A stretch of DNA of 64,000 nt from positions 1-64,000 of the forward strand of contig CAMPDV010002435.1 of NCBI GenBank assembly GCA_946699065.1, written 5' to 3'. Source of the DNA: Loxodes magnus (taxonomy: Eukaryota > Ciliophora > Karyorelictea > Loxodida > Loxodidae). Positions 23,061 to 35,370 of the stretch are shown in pieces; position 1 is the stretch's first letter; each line of letters opens with the position of its first letter. Below the pieces are notes generated by a model, which saw nothing but the letters and a program-made list of their open reading frames with translations, had not been told where the DNA came from and ran no database searches. A program made the translations under genes and the position numbers.

Positions 23061-26000
23061 TTATAATTTTATATTATAATATTCAAAAAGTTTCACTCTT
23101 CAACTCTTCTTCTCTTTACTTTCACTTAACTTCTAATTCTCAAATTTTGTCTCTAGCATTCCTACTTCTTATCTGCTCGTCTAATCTTGCTTTTAATATT
23201 ACTTGCTATGATCAATTTCTTCCTATATCCCTTTATTATATCACTACTAACTTATATCTCTATCTAACCTTTAAGGATTTCACTTTTGTTTTAATCTTTC
23301 TACCTAACTTATAAAGCTATCTATATCTGGTCTTATGTTCTAGTCATAAGCTAGACATCTGTAGAATAGATCAGTTAATTCAGATTCTTATAATATTTCG
23401 TTTGAAAACATAGGAATCATTTTATTAATATAGACTATTTATTTTAGTTATTCTTATTCATTTATATTGGGATAAAGTAATCCTTCATTGAATATCTCAA
23501 CTCCGATACAACCTAAAGATCAGATATCACTCTTTTAGGTAATTTTCTTTTCAAACTGCTCGGGTGCCATCCACTAATGTAATCCTCTTTGTTCGATATT
23601 TGTTAATCAGTTATTATTATCGAATAATCCAAAAATTAGTATCTTTGGGGAGTCTTCATTATCTAATAGAATATTTAGAGATTTTAGTTCTTTATGTATT
23701 AAGTTTCTAGAGTGAAGTACCTTTAAAGCTTCTGCTATTTAGCTAAGTAAATTAAGTTTGTAATAATATCTTGTAGCAGATTGTTTTTAACTATCTTTAA
23801 ATAACTACTTTGTCTGGATTATTTAGAATAAAGTTCAATTACACTAAAAGTCTAGTAAAATACAAAATTAGTAATTTAATTACTCTTAAGTATCAATAGC
23901 AACTCCTACTAGTCTTTAAACTCTTTAATTGCTTATATATAAAAGTTCTTAGCATTCTAAATAGAACTAATCTATTAGTTTCTGCTGATCACTTTATTAG
24001 GTAAATACTTTAAGTGCATAATTAGATCTATTGATAGAAATAAAATAGATAGTTCCAAATTAATCCTTAGCTAATACTTATAAAGTATTTAGAAATTTAC
24101 TATTAGGAACTAAATCTTTGTAGTTTCATATTCTTAATTGAGATTAGCTATCTATACTACCACCATTTTATATCAAGAATTGTCAAATATCTTCTATACC
24201 TATTTTATTTTTTACTTAGGCAGGTAAAATAATATCTCTAGCTTAGGGAATTTCTACATTTTTATTAAATTAAAGTGCTTAATTAAAGCAATCAAGTGCT
24301 TCTTTATTCTGATTGTAAGATTGTTGCTCTAGACCTTTTTGTTATTATACTTCCGTAAACTAAGGATCAAGCTAGATAGTTTTATTAAGGCACTAGATAG
24401 ATTCGAGATGTTTTCCTTGCTTAGAGAGAGAAAAATCTGAGGATTTTGAATCAGTAGAACCAAGTTTAAGTGTTATATCATAACTTTAGATAGCTTCGCT
24501 ATATTTGTCTAGTTTTTCCAGCGCTTTTCCTTTATTAATATGATTTTCTGAAAAACTTGGAGCGAGTTAAAGAGCTTTATCATAACTCTGAATAGCTTCG
24601 TTATATTTACCAATTTTTTCCAATGCTATTCCCTTATTATGATAAACAGCTGCCTAATTAGGATCAAGGTTCAGAGCTTTATCGAAACTCTAGATAGCTT
24701 CGTTATATTTACCTAGTTTTTCCAGTGCTTTCCCTTTATTATGATAAATAGCTGCCTAATTAGGATCAAGGTTCAGAGCTTTATCGAAACTCTAGATAGC
24801 TTCGTTATATTTACCTAGTTTTTCCAGAACTTGTCCTTTATTATAATAAACAGCTGCCTAATTAGGGTCGAGGTTCAAAGCTTTATCAAAATTCTAGATA
24901 GCTTCGTTATATTTACCAATTTTTTCAAGCGCTTTCCCTTTATTATGATATGCAACTGCCTAATTAGGATCCAGATTCAGAGCCTTATCGAAACTCTGAA
25001 TAGCTTCGTTATATTTACCAACTTTTTCCAATGCTATTCCCTTATTATGATAAATAGCTGCCTAATTAGGATCAAGGTTCAGAGCTTTATCGAAACTCTA
25101 GATAGCTTCGTTATATTTACCTAGTTTTTCCAGAACTTGTCCTTTATTATAATAAACAGCTGCCTAATTAGGGTCGAGGTTCAAAGCTTTATCAAAATTC
25201 TAGATAGCTTCGTTATATTTACCAATTTTTTCAAGCGCTTTCCCTTTATTATGATATGCAACTGCCTAATTAGGATCCAGATTCAGAGCCTTATCGAAAC
25301 TCTGAATAGCTTCGTTATATTTACCAACTTTTTCCAATGCTATTCCCTTATTATGATAAATAGCTGCCTAATTAGGATCAAGGTTCAGAGCTTTATCGAA
25401 ACTCTAGATAGCTTCGTTATATTTACCTAGTTTTTCCAGAACTTGTCCTTTATTATAATAAACAGCTGCCTAATTAGGGTCGAGGTTCAAAGCTTTATCA
25501 AAATTCTAGATAGCTTCGTTATATTTACCAATTTTTTCAAGCGCTTTCCCTTTATTATGATATGCAACTGCCTAATTAGGATCCAGATTCAGAGCCTTAT
25601 CGAAACTCTGAATAGCTTCGTTATATTTACCAACTTTTTCCAATGCTATTCCCTTATTATGATAAATAGCTGCCTAATTAGTATCAAGGTTCAGAGCTTT
25701 ATCGAAACTCTAGATAGCTTCGTTATATTTACCTAGTTTTTCCAGAACTTGTCCTTTGTTATAATAAACAGCTGCCTAATTAGGGTCGAGGTTCAGAGCT
25801 TTATCAAAATTCTAGATAGCTTCGTTATATTTACCTAGTTTTTCCAGTGCTTTCCCTTTATTATGATAAATAGCTGCCTAATTAGGATCAAGGTTCAGAG
25901 CTTTATCGAAACTCTAGATAGCTTCGTTATATTTACCTAGTTTTTCCAATGCTATTCCCTTATTATGATAAATAGCTGCCTAATTAGGATCAAGGTTCAG

Positions 26001-27722
26001 AGCTTTATCGAAACTCTAGATAGCTTCGTTATATTTACCTAGTTTTTCCAGTGCTTTCCCTTTATTATGATAAATAGCTGCCTAATTAGGATCAAGGTTC
26101 AGAGCTTTATCGAAACTCTAGATAGCTTCGTTATATTTACCTAGTTTTTCCAGTGCTTTCCCTTTATTATGATAAATAGCTGCCTAATTAGGATCAAGGT
26201 TCAGAGCTTTATCGAAACTCTAGATAGCTTCGTTATATTTACCTAGTTTTTCCAGAACTTGTCCTTTATTATAATAAACAGCTGCCTAATTAGGGTCGAG
26301 GTTCAAAGCTTTATCAAAATTCTAGATAGCTTCGTTATATTTACCAATTTTTTCAAGCGCTTTCCCTTTATTATGATATGCAACTGCCTAATTAGGATCC
26401 AGATTCAGAGCCTTATCGAAACTCTGAATAGCTTCGTTATATTTACCAACTTTTTCCAATGCTATTCCCTTATTATGATAAATAGCTGCCTAATTAGGAT
26501 CAAGGTTCAGAGCTTTATCGAAACTCTAGATAGCTTCGTTATATTTACCTAGTTTTTCCAGTGCTTTCCCTTTATTATGATAAATAGCTGCCTAATTAGT
26601 ATCAAGGTTCAGAGCTTTATCGAAACTCTAGATAGCTTCGTTATATTTACCTAGTTTTTCCAGAACTTGTCCTTTGTTATAATAAACAGCTGCCTAATTA
26701 GGGTCGAGGTTCAGAGCTTTATCAAAATTCTAGATAGCTTCGTTATATTTACCAATTTTTTCAAGCGCTTTCCCTTTATTATGATATGCAACTGCCTAAT
26801 TAGGATCCAGATTCAGAGCCTTATCGAAACTCTGAATAGCTTCGTTATATTTACCAACTTTTTCCAATGCTATTCCCTTATTATGATAAATAGCTGCCTA
26901 ATTAGGATCAAGGTTCAGAGCTTTATCGAAACTCTAGATAGCTTCGTTATATTTACCTAGTTTTTCCAGAACTTGTCCTTTGTTATAATAAACAGCTGCC
27001 TAATTAGGGTCGAGGTTCAGAGCTTTATCAAAATTCTAGATAGCTTCGTTATATTTACCAATTTTTTCAAGCGCTTTCCCTTTATTATGATATGCAACTG
27101 CCTAATTAGGATCCAGATTCAGAGCCTTATCGAAACTCTGAATAGCTTCGTTATATTTACCAACTTTTTCCAATGCTATTCCCTTATTATGATAAATAGC
27201 TGCCTAATTAGGATCAAGGTTCAGAGCTTTATCGAAACTCTAGATAGCTTCGTTATATTTACCTAGTTTTTCCAGTGCTTTCCCTTTATTATGATAAATA
27301 GCTGCCTAATTAGTATCAAGGTTCAGAGCTTTATCGAAACTCTAGATAGCTTCGTTATATTTACCTAGTTTTTCCAGAACTTGTCCTTTGTTATAATAAA
27401 CAGCTGCCTAATTAGGGTCGAGGTTCAGAGCTTTATCAAAATTCTAGATAGCTTCGTTATATTTACCAATTTTTTCAAGCGCTTTCCCTTTATTATGATA
27501 TGCAACTGCCTAATTAGGATCCAGATTCAGAGCCTTATCGAAACTCTGAATAGCTTCGTTATATTTACCAACTTTTTCCAATGCTATTCCCTTATTATGA
27601 TAAATAGCTGCCTTATTAGGATTTAATGCAATAGCTATTTCAAAGCATTCATTTGCTTCAAGAAACTTTCCTAATTTTAATAAACAATTCCCTTTTCGAT
27701 TATATTGATCAGCTTCTTGCAT
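23061..27722 (-). CDS. TPR-pseudokinase gene C, intact
   Basis: The frame is continuous from the ATG at 27722 (MQEADQYNRKGNCLLKLGKF) to TAA at 23061-23063, 1553 residues. About 31 TPR units (KALEKLGKYNEAIQSFDKAL, NLDPNQAAIYHNKG) fill the first two thirds. A linker with GIEDIWQFLIQNGG follows, then a kinase fold: FGTIYFIS loop, YALKVF lysine, LIHKELKSLNILLD for the HRD loop, LIFGLFD for DFG, HQWMAPEQFEKK, KSDIWSL and a C-lobe ending in a Lys-rich KKSW tail. HRD Asp is Glu and the DFG Asp is Ile, as in its paralogues. The Trp of HQWMAPE is TGG here (23571-23573) and TGA in A, B and D. TPRs bind peptides, so a large scaffold pseudokinase is inferred. Many Gln are TAA/TAG. Confidence 0.9.
24480..27700 (-). 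repeat. TPR-encoding array with 306-bp higher-order repeat
   Basis: The basic 102-bp units group into 306-bp (three-unit) blocks repeated almost identically, for example starting near 24831, 25137 and 25443, and again near 26259, 26667, 26973 and 27381. Blocks with extra single units between them (steps of 408 bp) are also present. Divergence between blocks is close to nil, so expansion was recent. Array length is likely to vary between alleles, and its size is at risk in assembly. Confidence 0.9.
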
Positions 27723-29490
27723 TTTTAATATAATACTAAAAAATATAAATTTCTGTGTATTTTAAAATGTATTAGGATATACTGTATGCTTTAATTATTT
27801 AGTTAAACAATTTTATTGCTATAAATGTATTTTCTATTTATATTTCTTAATATTATCTAAAGTAGTTTTATGCTTATAGCCTATCTATTTTTTATATGAA
27901 GACATAACTTTCTTTTCTTTTTAATAATTGGAGTAGTAATAATTTTAAATTATTTGTAATATTAGATAATTTAGTAATACTTTATTTGTTTATTATAATA
28001 GAAATTCTGTATTTAAATAAGATATTTTATACAAACAACGGAGACTGATAGTTGTAAACTAAATAGCAAAAATTAATAGTTTTAATTATAATTTAATTTG
28101 GTACTTTTATGTTTTATTTATTTCCACATTGCACTAATGAAAATACTTATTTATAGTTATATTTAGGAAATAATAAATAAGTTTTAGCATTAATTTAAAG
28201 GTTATAAATAGTTTGTTTACTCTATAAGCACTTATTGTTTACTATTATTTAAGGATATTTAATTATTAATTTTCTAGTACTATAGTCTTATCTTTACTTT
28301 TACCTGCATATTTATCTTGTTCCTAGTATTAATTTATTATGCTAGGTTTAGCTAATCTATAATGAGAAATATTTATACTTTTAATATATTTTTACCTATT
28401 TATTTAATTAAGAAAGACTATTCATTTAGCTTATTTAATAGAATCCTTATTATTCATTACTTATTAGTATTCATCTCTTTCTTATGTCTCACTACTATCA
28501 AAAACCTTTCAAGTCAACTACTAATTACAGTTTGTTTTTCAACTAAATTATCTTAAAATCTCTTAATTAGAATTACTATCCAAAGAGTCAAATAAATCTT
28601 AGATAGGTCATTAATAACTAAACTATGAAGGCATCATTTTATAATTTAATGGTATCTAATTTTAATAAGCTAATGCTTATGTAGTGAGGTAAATATAAGT
28701 AAAAATTAAAAAGCATTAGTTAGCAGAACAGCTTTATTTTAATACCTTAAATAAACTTATTTTAAAAGATCTAAGTAGCTTTGCAGATACTATTGAGTGC
28801 TGAAACATTTATATTTATATAACTAAGTTTAACATTTAAATATTTACCTATAATAGAAAATATAAACTTAAATATAGAATTACTTTAGTGTAATTATTAG
28901 CCTTTACTAAAAGTCTAGCTATGCTTATTATATATAAATATATCTTTTTAAACTTATAGAAACTTTTAGACACAATTAATGCTTACATAAAGTACTAAAA
29001 GATAACCTAAAGCTAAGTGATTAATATCTCATTTAATAATCATTGAAGTTTATCTTCGTGAATTATATTTCTATTAAATATTTAATTATAACTTATTTAA
29101 TTACTCCTTATAATATGAAGATTATCTGCAAATCATTCTGCTTGTTCCATTCCTATAATATTTAGGAAAAATAATGATTATTGATTCATAATTTGCTATT
29201 ATTGTATAAATTTACTAATATTTTGATAGACGAGTCTTGAGGGATGATACTCCTTTTTATAATAGTTAGTCTATTTTGCTGATTGATTTATTCATATAGA
29301 TTTAGTTCATTAAATTTACTTTTCAGGAATCTTTAGAATAGCTTCTTAAAAATTTCAAGATGAATACTCGTGTATACTTAAGTTTAACTATTATTTCTAC
29401 TTTATCCTTATAAAGTTGTCAACTAGGCTGTACTTTATATTTCTATTAGCCATGTAAAGTACTTTGCTAAACGTTTTTGGACTTATAAAA
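27723..29490. other. AT-rich intergenic, nothing recognised
   Basis: This stretch lies upstream of gene C and reaches the Cdc14-like remnant. I see no motifs or repeats. The 28362-28556 stretch is merely open and hydrophobic, with no homology visible. Confidence 0.45.
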
Positions 29491-29499
29491 GAAATTTTT

Positions 29500-30780
29500 A
29501 ACCTGATCTTTACTCTTACAGCTAGTCATAATAAATATCTTCTTAAAACCTTCCTTAGTTGAAAACAAAATCCTATTACCAGATATCCTTGGTAATTTTA
29601 AGCTGTTCTCATGCTTTGTGAATTATATTACTAAAGTTTTAACTTTGAATATGAAAATAATAAATCTAATTCTTTATTCTAAATGAGGTTATTTGGGTTT
29701 ATTCAAGATGCTTTCAAACAATTTTACTTTTCTTGCTTCTAGATTAGTATTCTATAGCTGATATTTCTTAGTTTAGCATTCTTAATCCAGGATTTTCTTA
29801 ATTTATCGCTTTCGGCTTAAAGTTCTAATTTAAATAGCTTTGCTTTTGACTTTAATAATAATGAATCTTTCTCTAAGTTTCTAGCAAATTATGAGATGAC
29901 TTTTACTAAATCTGTTTTTGATTTTATAGCTGATCTTCATGTAGATATCGGTCTTAATTATAGCTTTTAGTATATACAATAAATTAAACTAGCACCACTC
30001 ACGTCCCTTAATCTTTCTACTGCTGTTTAAAAGCTAAAATTATATCTTTATTTATCAGAAAAGTTTGAAAATAGCTATTTCTTTATAGTTTTAATTAGTT
30101 TTTCTGTCTAGCCATTATCTCCATATAGTGATAATAATTTATATTCAAAAGTTAAAGTATTTTCGTAATCTTTTCCTGGCATAATTTCTCTCTTATAGAT
30201 TCATTCATGCTTTAAGATGAAATTTATCTACTCTTTGCTTAAGTTAAAATTGAGAAATGAAGTTAGAGCTTGAATGTTACTTAAAAAAAAATTAATTAAT
30301 TCCAGTCTATTTAATAATAAGCTTATGACTAAATATACTTCTAAGGTTCTAAAATAGATCTTATTTGCATATTTGATTCATGCTATAAAAGCTTCTGAGG
30401 AAATTTGTAGTTTTTCAAAGATAAACACTCTATTAAAGTTCCAGGTTTATCCAAACCTGCTTCACAATGAATAAATATTGCTTCTTTATTTAAAAATATT
30501 TAATTCTTTGTAGTCTTCAAAAAGTATTATATTAGTTAGTTTAAAGACAGCTATTATAATAAATTAAAACTAATAAGGCTTTTTTAATTCCTTTTTATTT
30601 CTTGAAAAATAAAATTAAACCACATTTAATTGCCTTTTATTTATTCTTATAACCATATCAATTTCTATCTTCTTAAATACCTCTACATAATCATTAGGAA
30701 CGTATACTATTTATTTCTTACCGAATCATTTATACTATTTACATCAAAATTTACTCATAAGAACTAGAAAAACAATAAAA
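29500..30780 (-). pseudogene. Cdc14-like phosphatase remnant 1, with active-site region
   Basis: The minus strand gives PNDYVEVFKKIEIDMVIRIN, aligning with the SPEDYIPYFKKHNVTTIIRLN segment of Cdc14 phosphatases. After a frame change comes FLNKEAIFIHCEAGLDKPGT then LIE, aligning with the catalytic HCKAGLGRTGTLI. The catalytic Cys is kept (His-Cys at 30464-30469), but the Arg of the CX5R signature is Lys. Downstream, a coiled-coil tail (YGDNGQTEKLIKTIKKQ) is shared with remnant 5. Cdc14 enzymes are dual-specificity phosphatases that reverse CDK phosphorylation. This copy is frame-broken and lacks a recognisable N-terminal domain. Confidence 0.7.
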
Positions 30781-31400
30781 TCCCTTGAAATAACCCAGTT
30801 CTTATCTCTATTTTCTACTTTTATATAGTAAAAGTAACGTGTTAAATTGAGCTTTAAATTGTTAAATCATTCAAGCTATATCAATTTTTTCACTTCTAGA
30901 TGTAATGAAGAACTGAAAAATTAAGCATACATTCTCTGAACGAATTATCCATAAAATTTAAGAGAGAAGTCTTTAGAAACTTAAAATAAGAGTATACTGT
31001 TTCACTTTTTCTCTTCTGAACAACCATTTGAATATACAAATTAATAAGGCAGTATTAATTCTTTTCTACATATTCAAAGATATGTGATTAATAATTTTAA
31101 TCTCCTAAAACTTATAAATATTTCCTCTAATCTGTTAATATAACTAAGCTTAGGACTTAAATTAATTAAACCACAATCTTAGTAAAATTAATAATTAGTC
31201 TCCTAAATAAATGCAACTAAATGACTAGAAATAAAATTACGGTATATGCATTAAATTAATAGGCATAAAGCATATCTTAAGGCTAAGCTGAACTTGGAAT
31301 CTAATATAATTGATCTAAATATTAATGGTCTTTATCTATTTCAATTGATTGATACATATGTTTTCATTTTAAATAAATAGAAAATAATGATTTGATATGC
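30700..31400. repeat. downstream duplicate segment (copy at gene D)
   Basis: This is the partner of 22130-22870, sharing CATTCTCTGAACGAA, ACTTAAAATAAGAGTAT, AAGGCTAAGCTGAAC and the closing TTTAAATAAATAGAAAATAATG. It is followed by a LINE 3' fragment (31444-31800) that has no counterpart next to gene C, so that insertion came after the duplication. Confidence 0.6.
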
Positions 31401-31443
31401 TTTAATTAAAAGATAAAGTTAAATAAATAAATTAATTAATAAT

Positions 31444-31800
31444 CGTGATATCACCTTTAATTGGTTAGTCACGAATTATTTTTAAAATAGATATTAGTGT
31501 TCTCTGAATTTAGAAATAATTTCCCATGTATTCTTTAATATTTCTTGCCTCAGTTTTGATGCCTTGATTCAATCAGGAAACGCTTCATTTCCTCCAAATA
31601 GAAAGTCTTATGTAATCATAATTCTTGGCTTTATTGAAATGAAAAAATAATTTCTTAAATTAGATTCCAGTTATAAAAAACCAAAATTAGATTCCTCCTC
31701 TTTGTGTTGCATCTTCCATTTTATCTTCTGCCTTGTTATACGACATGAAGCAGCAGAAAATTTTATCCAGATCTAGGAGGTAACATATCATCAATCAAAC
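31444..31800 (-). mobile_element. LINE 3'-end fragment with stem-loop
   Basis: The minus strand has a short coding-like piece (GGNEAFPDWIKASKLRQEIL, KNTWEIISKFREH) followed by the 30-nt stem-loop at 31444-31473 and an ATTAATTTATTTATTT tail. Stem CGTGA/TCACG and inner ACC/GGT have the same layout as the stem-loop that ends the LINE at 35341. The fragment is heavily 5'-truncated. Confidence 0.55.
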
Positions 31801-32146
31801 TTTTAATCTAGCAAGAAACATAAATAAATTTGGCTTATCTCCTTGGATGTGTACACCTTATTCATAATGGCTAGCTTAGAAGTCAAGCTGACATTAGTCA
31901 TCAACCATATTATATTAATAATAATAAATTTAAGATAACCCATAAAAGGTAAGATAATAATGTAAGTTAAAATATAGAATAGTTACTAATATTCTTAAAT
32001 ATTAAATTTAGTTTATAAAGTAGCTAATCTTTTATTAATATCCAAACATTTTTGAATAGAAAAACACTTATTTAACTAAAGCTATTAATATTTTAAAGTA
32101 TAGAAGCTTTAGTTCTTTAATAAACTTTTTTATGACTAGCTTAAAA

Positions 32147-34968
32147 TTATATAAAATCATCTATAAAATGTTTCACTTTTCAACTTTTCTTTCTTCAATA
32201 TCAATAATATTTAAATTCTCAAGCTTTGTTTCTTGATATCCTTTTGATGTAATCTTCTACTCTTAAGGAAGTTATTTTATGTTATGACCTTATTCCTTTA
32301 TCCCTTCATTTTAGCCCTACTAACTAATAATTCCATCTAAACTTTAAGGATTTCACTTTTGTTTTAATCTTTCTATCTAACTTATAAAGCTATCTATATC
32401 TGGTCTTATATTTTAGTCATAAGCTAGACATCTGTAGAATAGATCAGTTAATTCAGGTTCTTATAGTATTTCGTTTGAAAACATAGGAATCATTTTATTA
32501 ATATAGACTATTTATTTTAGTTATTCTTATTCATTTATATTTGGATAAAGCATTTCTTCATTGAATATCTCTATTCCAATACAGCCTAAAGATCAGATAT
32601 CACTTTTAATAGTCACATTTCTTTCAAATTATTCAGGAGCCATTCATTAATGAAATCCTTTTTATTCTATTGTTGTAAGCCAATGAGTAGAATCGAATAA
32701 TCCTAAAATAACTATTTTAGGTTAATATTGCTCATCTAGTAGAATATTTAGAGATTTTAGTTCTTTATGTATTAAGTTTCTAGAGTGAATTGCTTTTATA
32801 CCTTCTGCTATCTAGTTAAGTAAATTAAGTTTTTAATAATATCTTAAATCAGGTCATTTTTGACTGCTTTTGAATAACTACTTCGCATAGATTTACTAGA
32901 ACAAGCTTCCTTTGCACTAAAAATCTAATAACAAGGAAAAGTTGTAATTTTCTTAGTCTTAAGTATCAATAGCGACTCCTAAAATTCTTTAAACTCTTAA
33001 GTTGTTTATTAAAAGTATCTCTTTGCATTCGAAATAGAACTAATCTATTAGTTTCTGCTAATCACTCTATTAGTTAAATATCTTAAGAGCATAAAAAGAT
33101 GCATCGATAGTAATTAGATAAGTAGTTCCGTATTAATCTTTAGCTAATACTTATAGATCATTTAGAAACTGATTGTTGGGAACTAAATTTCTATAGTTTC
33201 ATATTCTTATATTAGATTTACTATCTTAACCTGCTCCATTTTAATTTAAAAGAAATCAAATATTATCTAGAGTAATAGTATTTTCTACAAATGTATCTTA
33301 AATTATATTATTTATTTAGGGTATTTTCAGTTAAGGATTTAATTTGTTTGCTTTAATAAAACTCTCAAGTGCTTCTTGGTTCTTATTTAAAGCTTTATGA
33401 ACTAGACCTTTGTCGTAATATGCTTCTGCATAGTTGAGATCAAGTTAAATAGCTTTATTAAGGTATTTGATGGCTTCAAGATAATTTCCTAGAATATAGA
33501 GAGAAAAGCCCTTCTCTTTGTACGCTTTTGAAAAAGAAGAATCGAATTAAATAGCTAAATTATAGCTTTTAACTGCTTCATTGGGCTTTCCTAATTTTTC
33601 CAGTGCGATTCCTTTATTAAAATGCGCAAATACACTCATAGGATCAATTTTAAGAGCTAAATCATAGCTTTAAATTGCTTCATTAAGTTTTCCTAATTTT
33701 TTTAGGGCAACTCCTTTATTATTATGTGCATACACATGGCTAGGCTCAAGTTTAAGAGCTACATTAAAGCTCTGAATTGCTTCATCATGTTTTCCTAAAC
33801 TTTCCAAAGATATCCCTTTATTATAATGCGTTTCTTCATTGTTAGGATCAAGTTCAAGAGATAAATCATAGCTCTGAATTGCTTCAATAAATTTTCCTAA
33901 TTTTTCCAGTGCGACTCCTTTATTACAATGTGCAGTTGCATTTTTTAGATCTAATTTGAGAGTTGTATTAAAGCTTTGAATTGCTTCATTGAATTTTCCT
34001 AATTTATTCAGTGCTACTCCTTTATTATAATGTGCAGCTACATTATTAGGATCACACTTTAGGGCTAAATCATAGCTTTTAATTGCTTCATTAATTTTTC
34101 CTAGTTTTTCTAATACGATTCCTTTATTATAATGTACAGTTGCATTGTTATGATTAAGTTTAAGAGCTACATTAAAGCTCTAAATTGCTTCATTATGTTT
34201 TCCTAAACTTTCTAAAGATATCCCTTTATTATAATGTGCAGCTGCATTATTAGGATCAAATTCAAGAGATAAATCATAGCTCTGAATTGCTTCATTGTGC
34301 TTCCCTGATCTTTCCAATGCGACTCCTTTATTACAATGTGCAGCTGCATTGCTTGGATTAAGTTTAATACCTAAATCATAGCTCTGATTTGCTTCATTAT
34401 TTTTTCCTAGTTCTTACAGAACAACTCCTTAATTATAATGTGCGGCTACATTATTAGGATCACACTTTAGGGCTAAGTCATAATTTTTAATTGCTTCATT
34501 AAATTTTCCTAGTTTTTCTAGTGTGACTCCTTTACTGTAATGTGCAGTTGCATTGTTAGGATCAAGTTTAATAGCTAAATCAAAGCTCTGAACTGCTTCA
34601 TTGTGTTTTCCTAATTTTTCCAATGCGACTCCTTTATGTTGATATGCATCTGCATTATTAGGATCAAGTTTAATAGCTAAATCAAAGTTCTGAATTGCTT
34701 CATTATGCTTTCCTAATATTCCCAATGCGACTCCTTTATGTTGATATGCATCTGCATTGCTAGGATCAAGTTTAATAGCTAAATCAAAGCTCTGAATTGC
34801 TTCATTGTGTTTTCCTAATATTCCCAATGTGAATCCTTTATTATAATATGCAGCTGCATTATTAGGATCTAATATGACAGCAATATTAAAATATTAAAAT
34901 GCTTCTTGATAATTTGCTTATTTAACTAATTAGATTCCTTATTAAATGTACTAAGAAGCTTCTGAAAT
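32147..34968 (-). pseudogene. TPR-pseudokinase gene D, near-intact
   Basis: The reading frame aligns with paralogue B from its first codon. Where B has ATG-TCA (MSQPTQYNRKG), D has ATT-TCA (ISEASQYIQQG; ATT at 34966-34968), so the start codon is lost or non-ATG. About 15-16 TPRs follow (LGKHNEAIQSFDLAIKLDPN). The kinase fold has NLIHKELKSLNILLD, VILGLFDSTHWL, HQWMAPEQFERN with TGA for Trp (32644-32646), and KSDIWSLGCIGIEI. The catalytic Asp residues are again replaced. Near the C-terminus an A-run shifts the frame just before the KSWKVKHFIDDFI tail, which ends at TAA 32147-32149 in another frame from the kinase. This may be a young pseudogene or a sequencing slip at the A-run. Confidence 0.8.
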
Positions 34969-35340
34969 TTTTAAAATGGTATCTTATAATAATTTAATTT
35001 ATAGATTGTTAATTTATTTAATCTAATTTCTTGTTTATAAGAAAAGGATTTAAAGAAGTATCTTAGTTTTCTTTGTAATTTTAGTTTAATCTAATTATTT
35101 CCATACATTTATTAAAATATTTAACTAAAGAAAGCTTTTTAATAAATTAATAGCTTATTCTTTTATATTGCAATAAGCTATTTTAAATTACAATACTAAC
35201 TATATGCTTAAACCCATCTCACTTTTATTATCACTTTCATTTTTATTATATTAAGTGCATTCATTGTTCTTTATGATATCGCAAAACTAAATTCAGAACA
35301 ACTTAATTAAATCAAATTAATCTATTAATTTATTTATTTA

Positions 35341-35370
35341 TGTGGTTTCACCATTGATAGGTTAGCCACA
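35341..35370 (-). other. LINE 3' stem-loop
   Basis: TGTGG (35341-35345) pairs with CCACA (35366-35370), with an inner ACC/GGT pairing and a shared TTAG before the 3' arm. Compared with the 31444 copy, the outer stem changes at both partners (T-A for C-G, G-C for A-T), which is covariation. Such structures serve as RT recognition signals in some LINE families. Confidence 0.6.

Noticed and set aside
24831-27626. Seven or more open frames of about 97 codons on the plus strand repeating MSFIIINSCLIRVEVQS-like peptides
   Set aside because: They are antisense shadows of the TPR array of gene C. The minus strand gives canonical TPRs and joins to a kinase domain.
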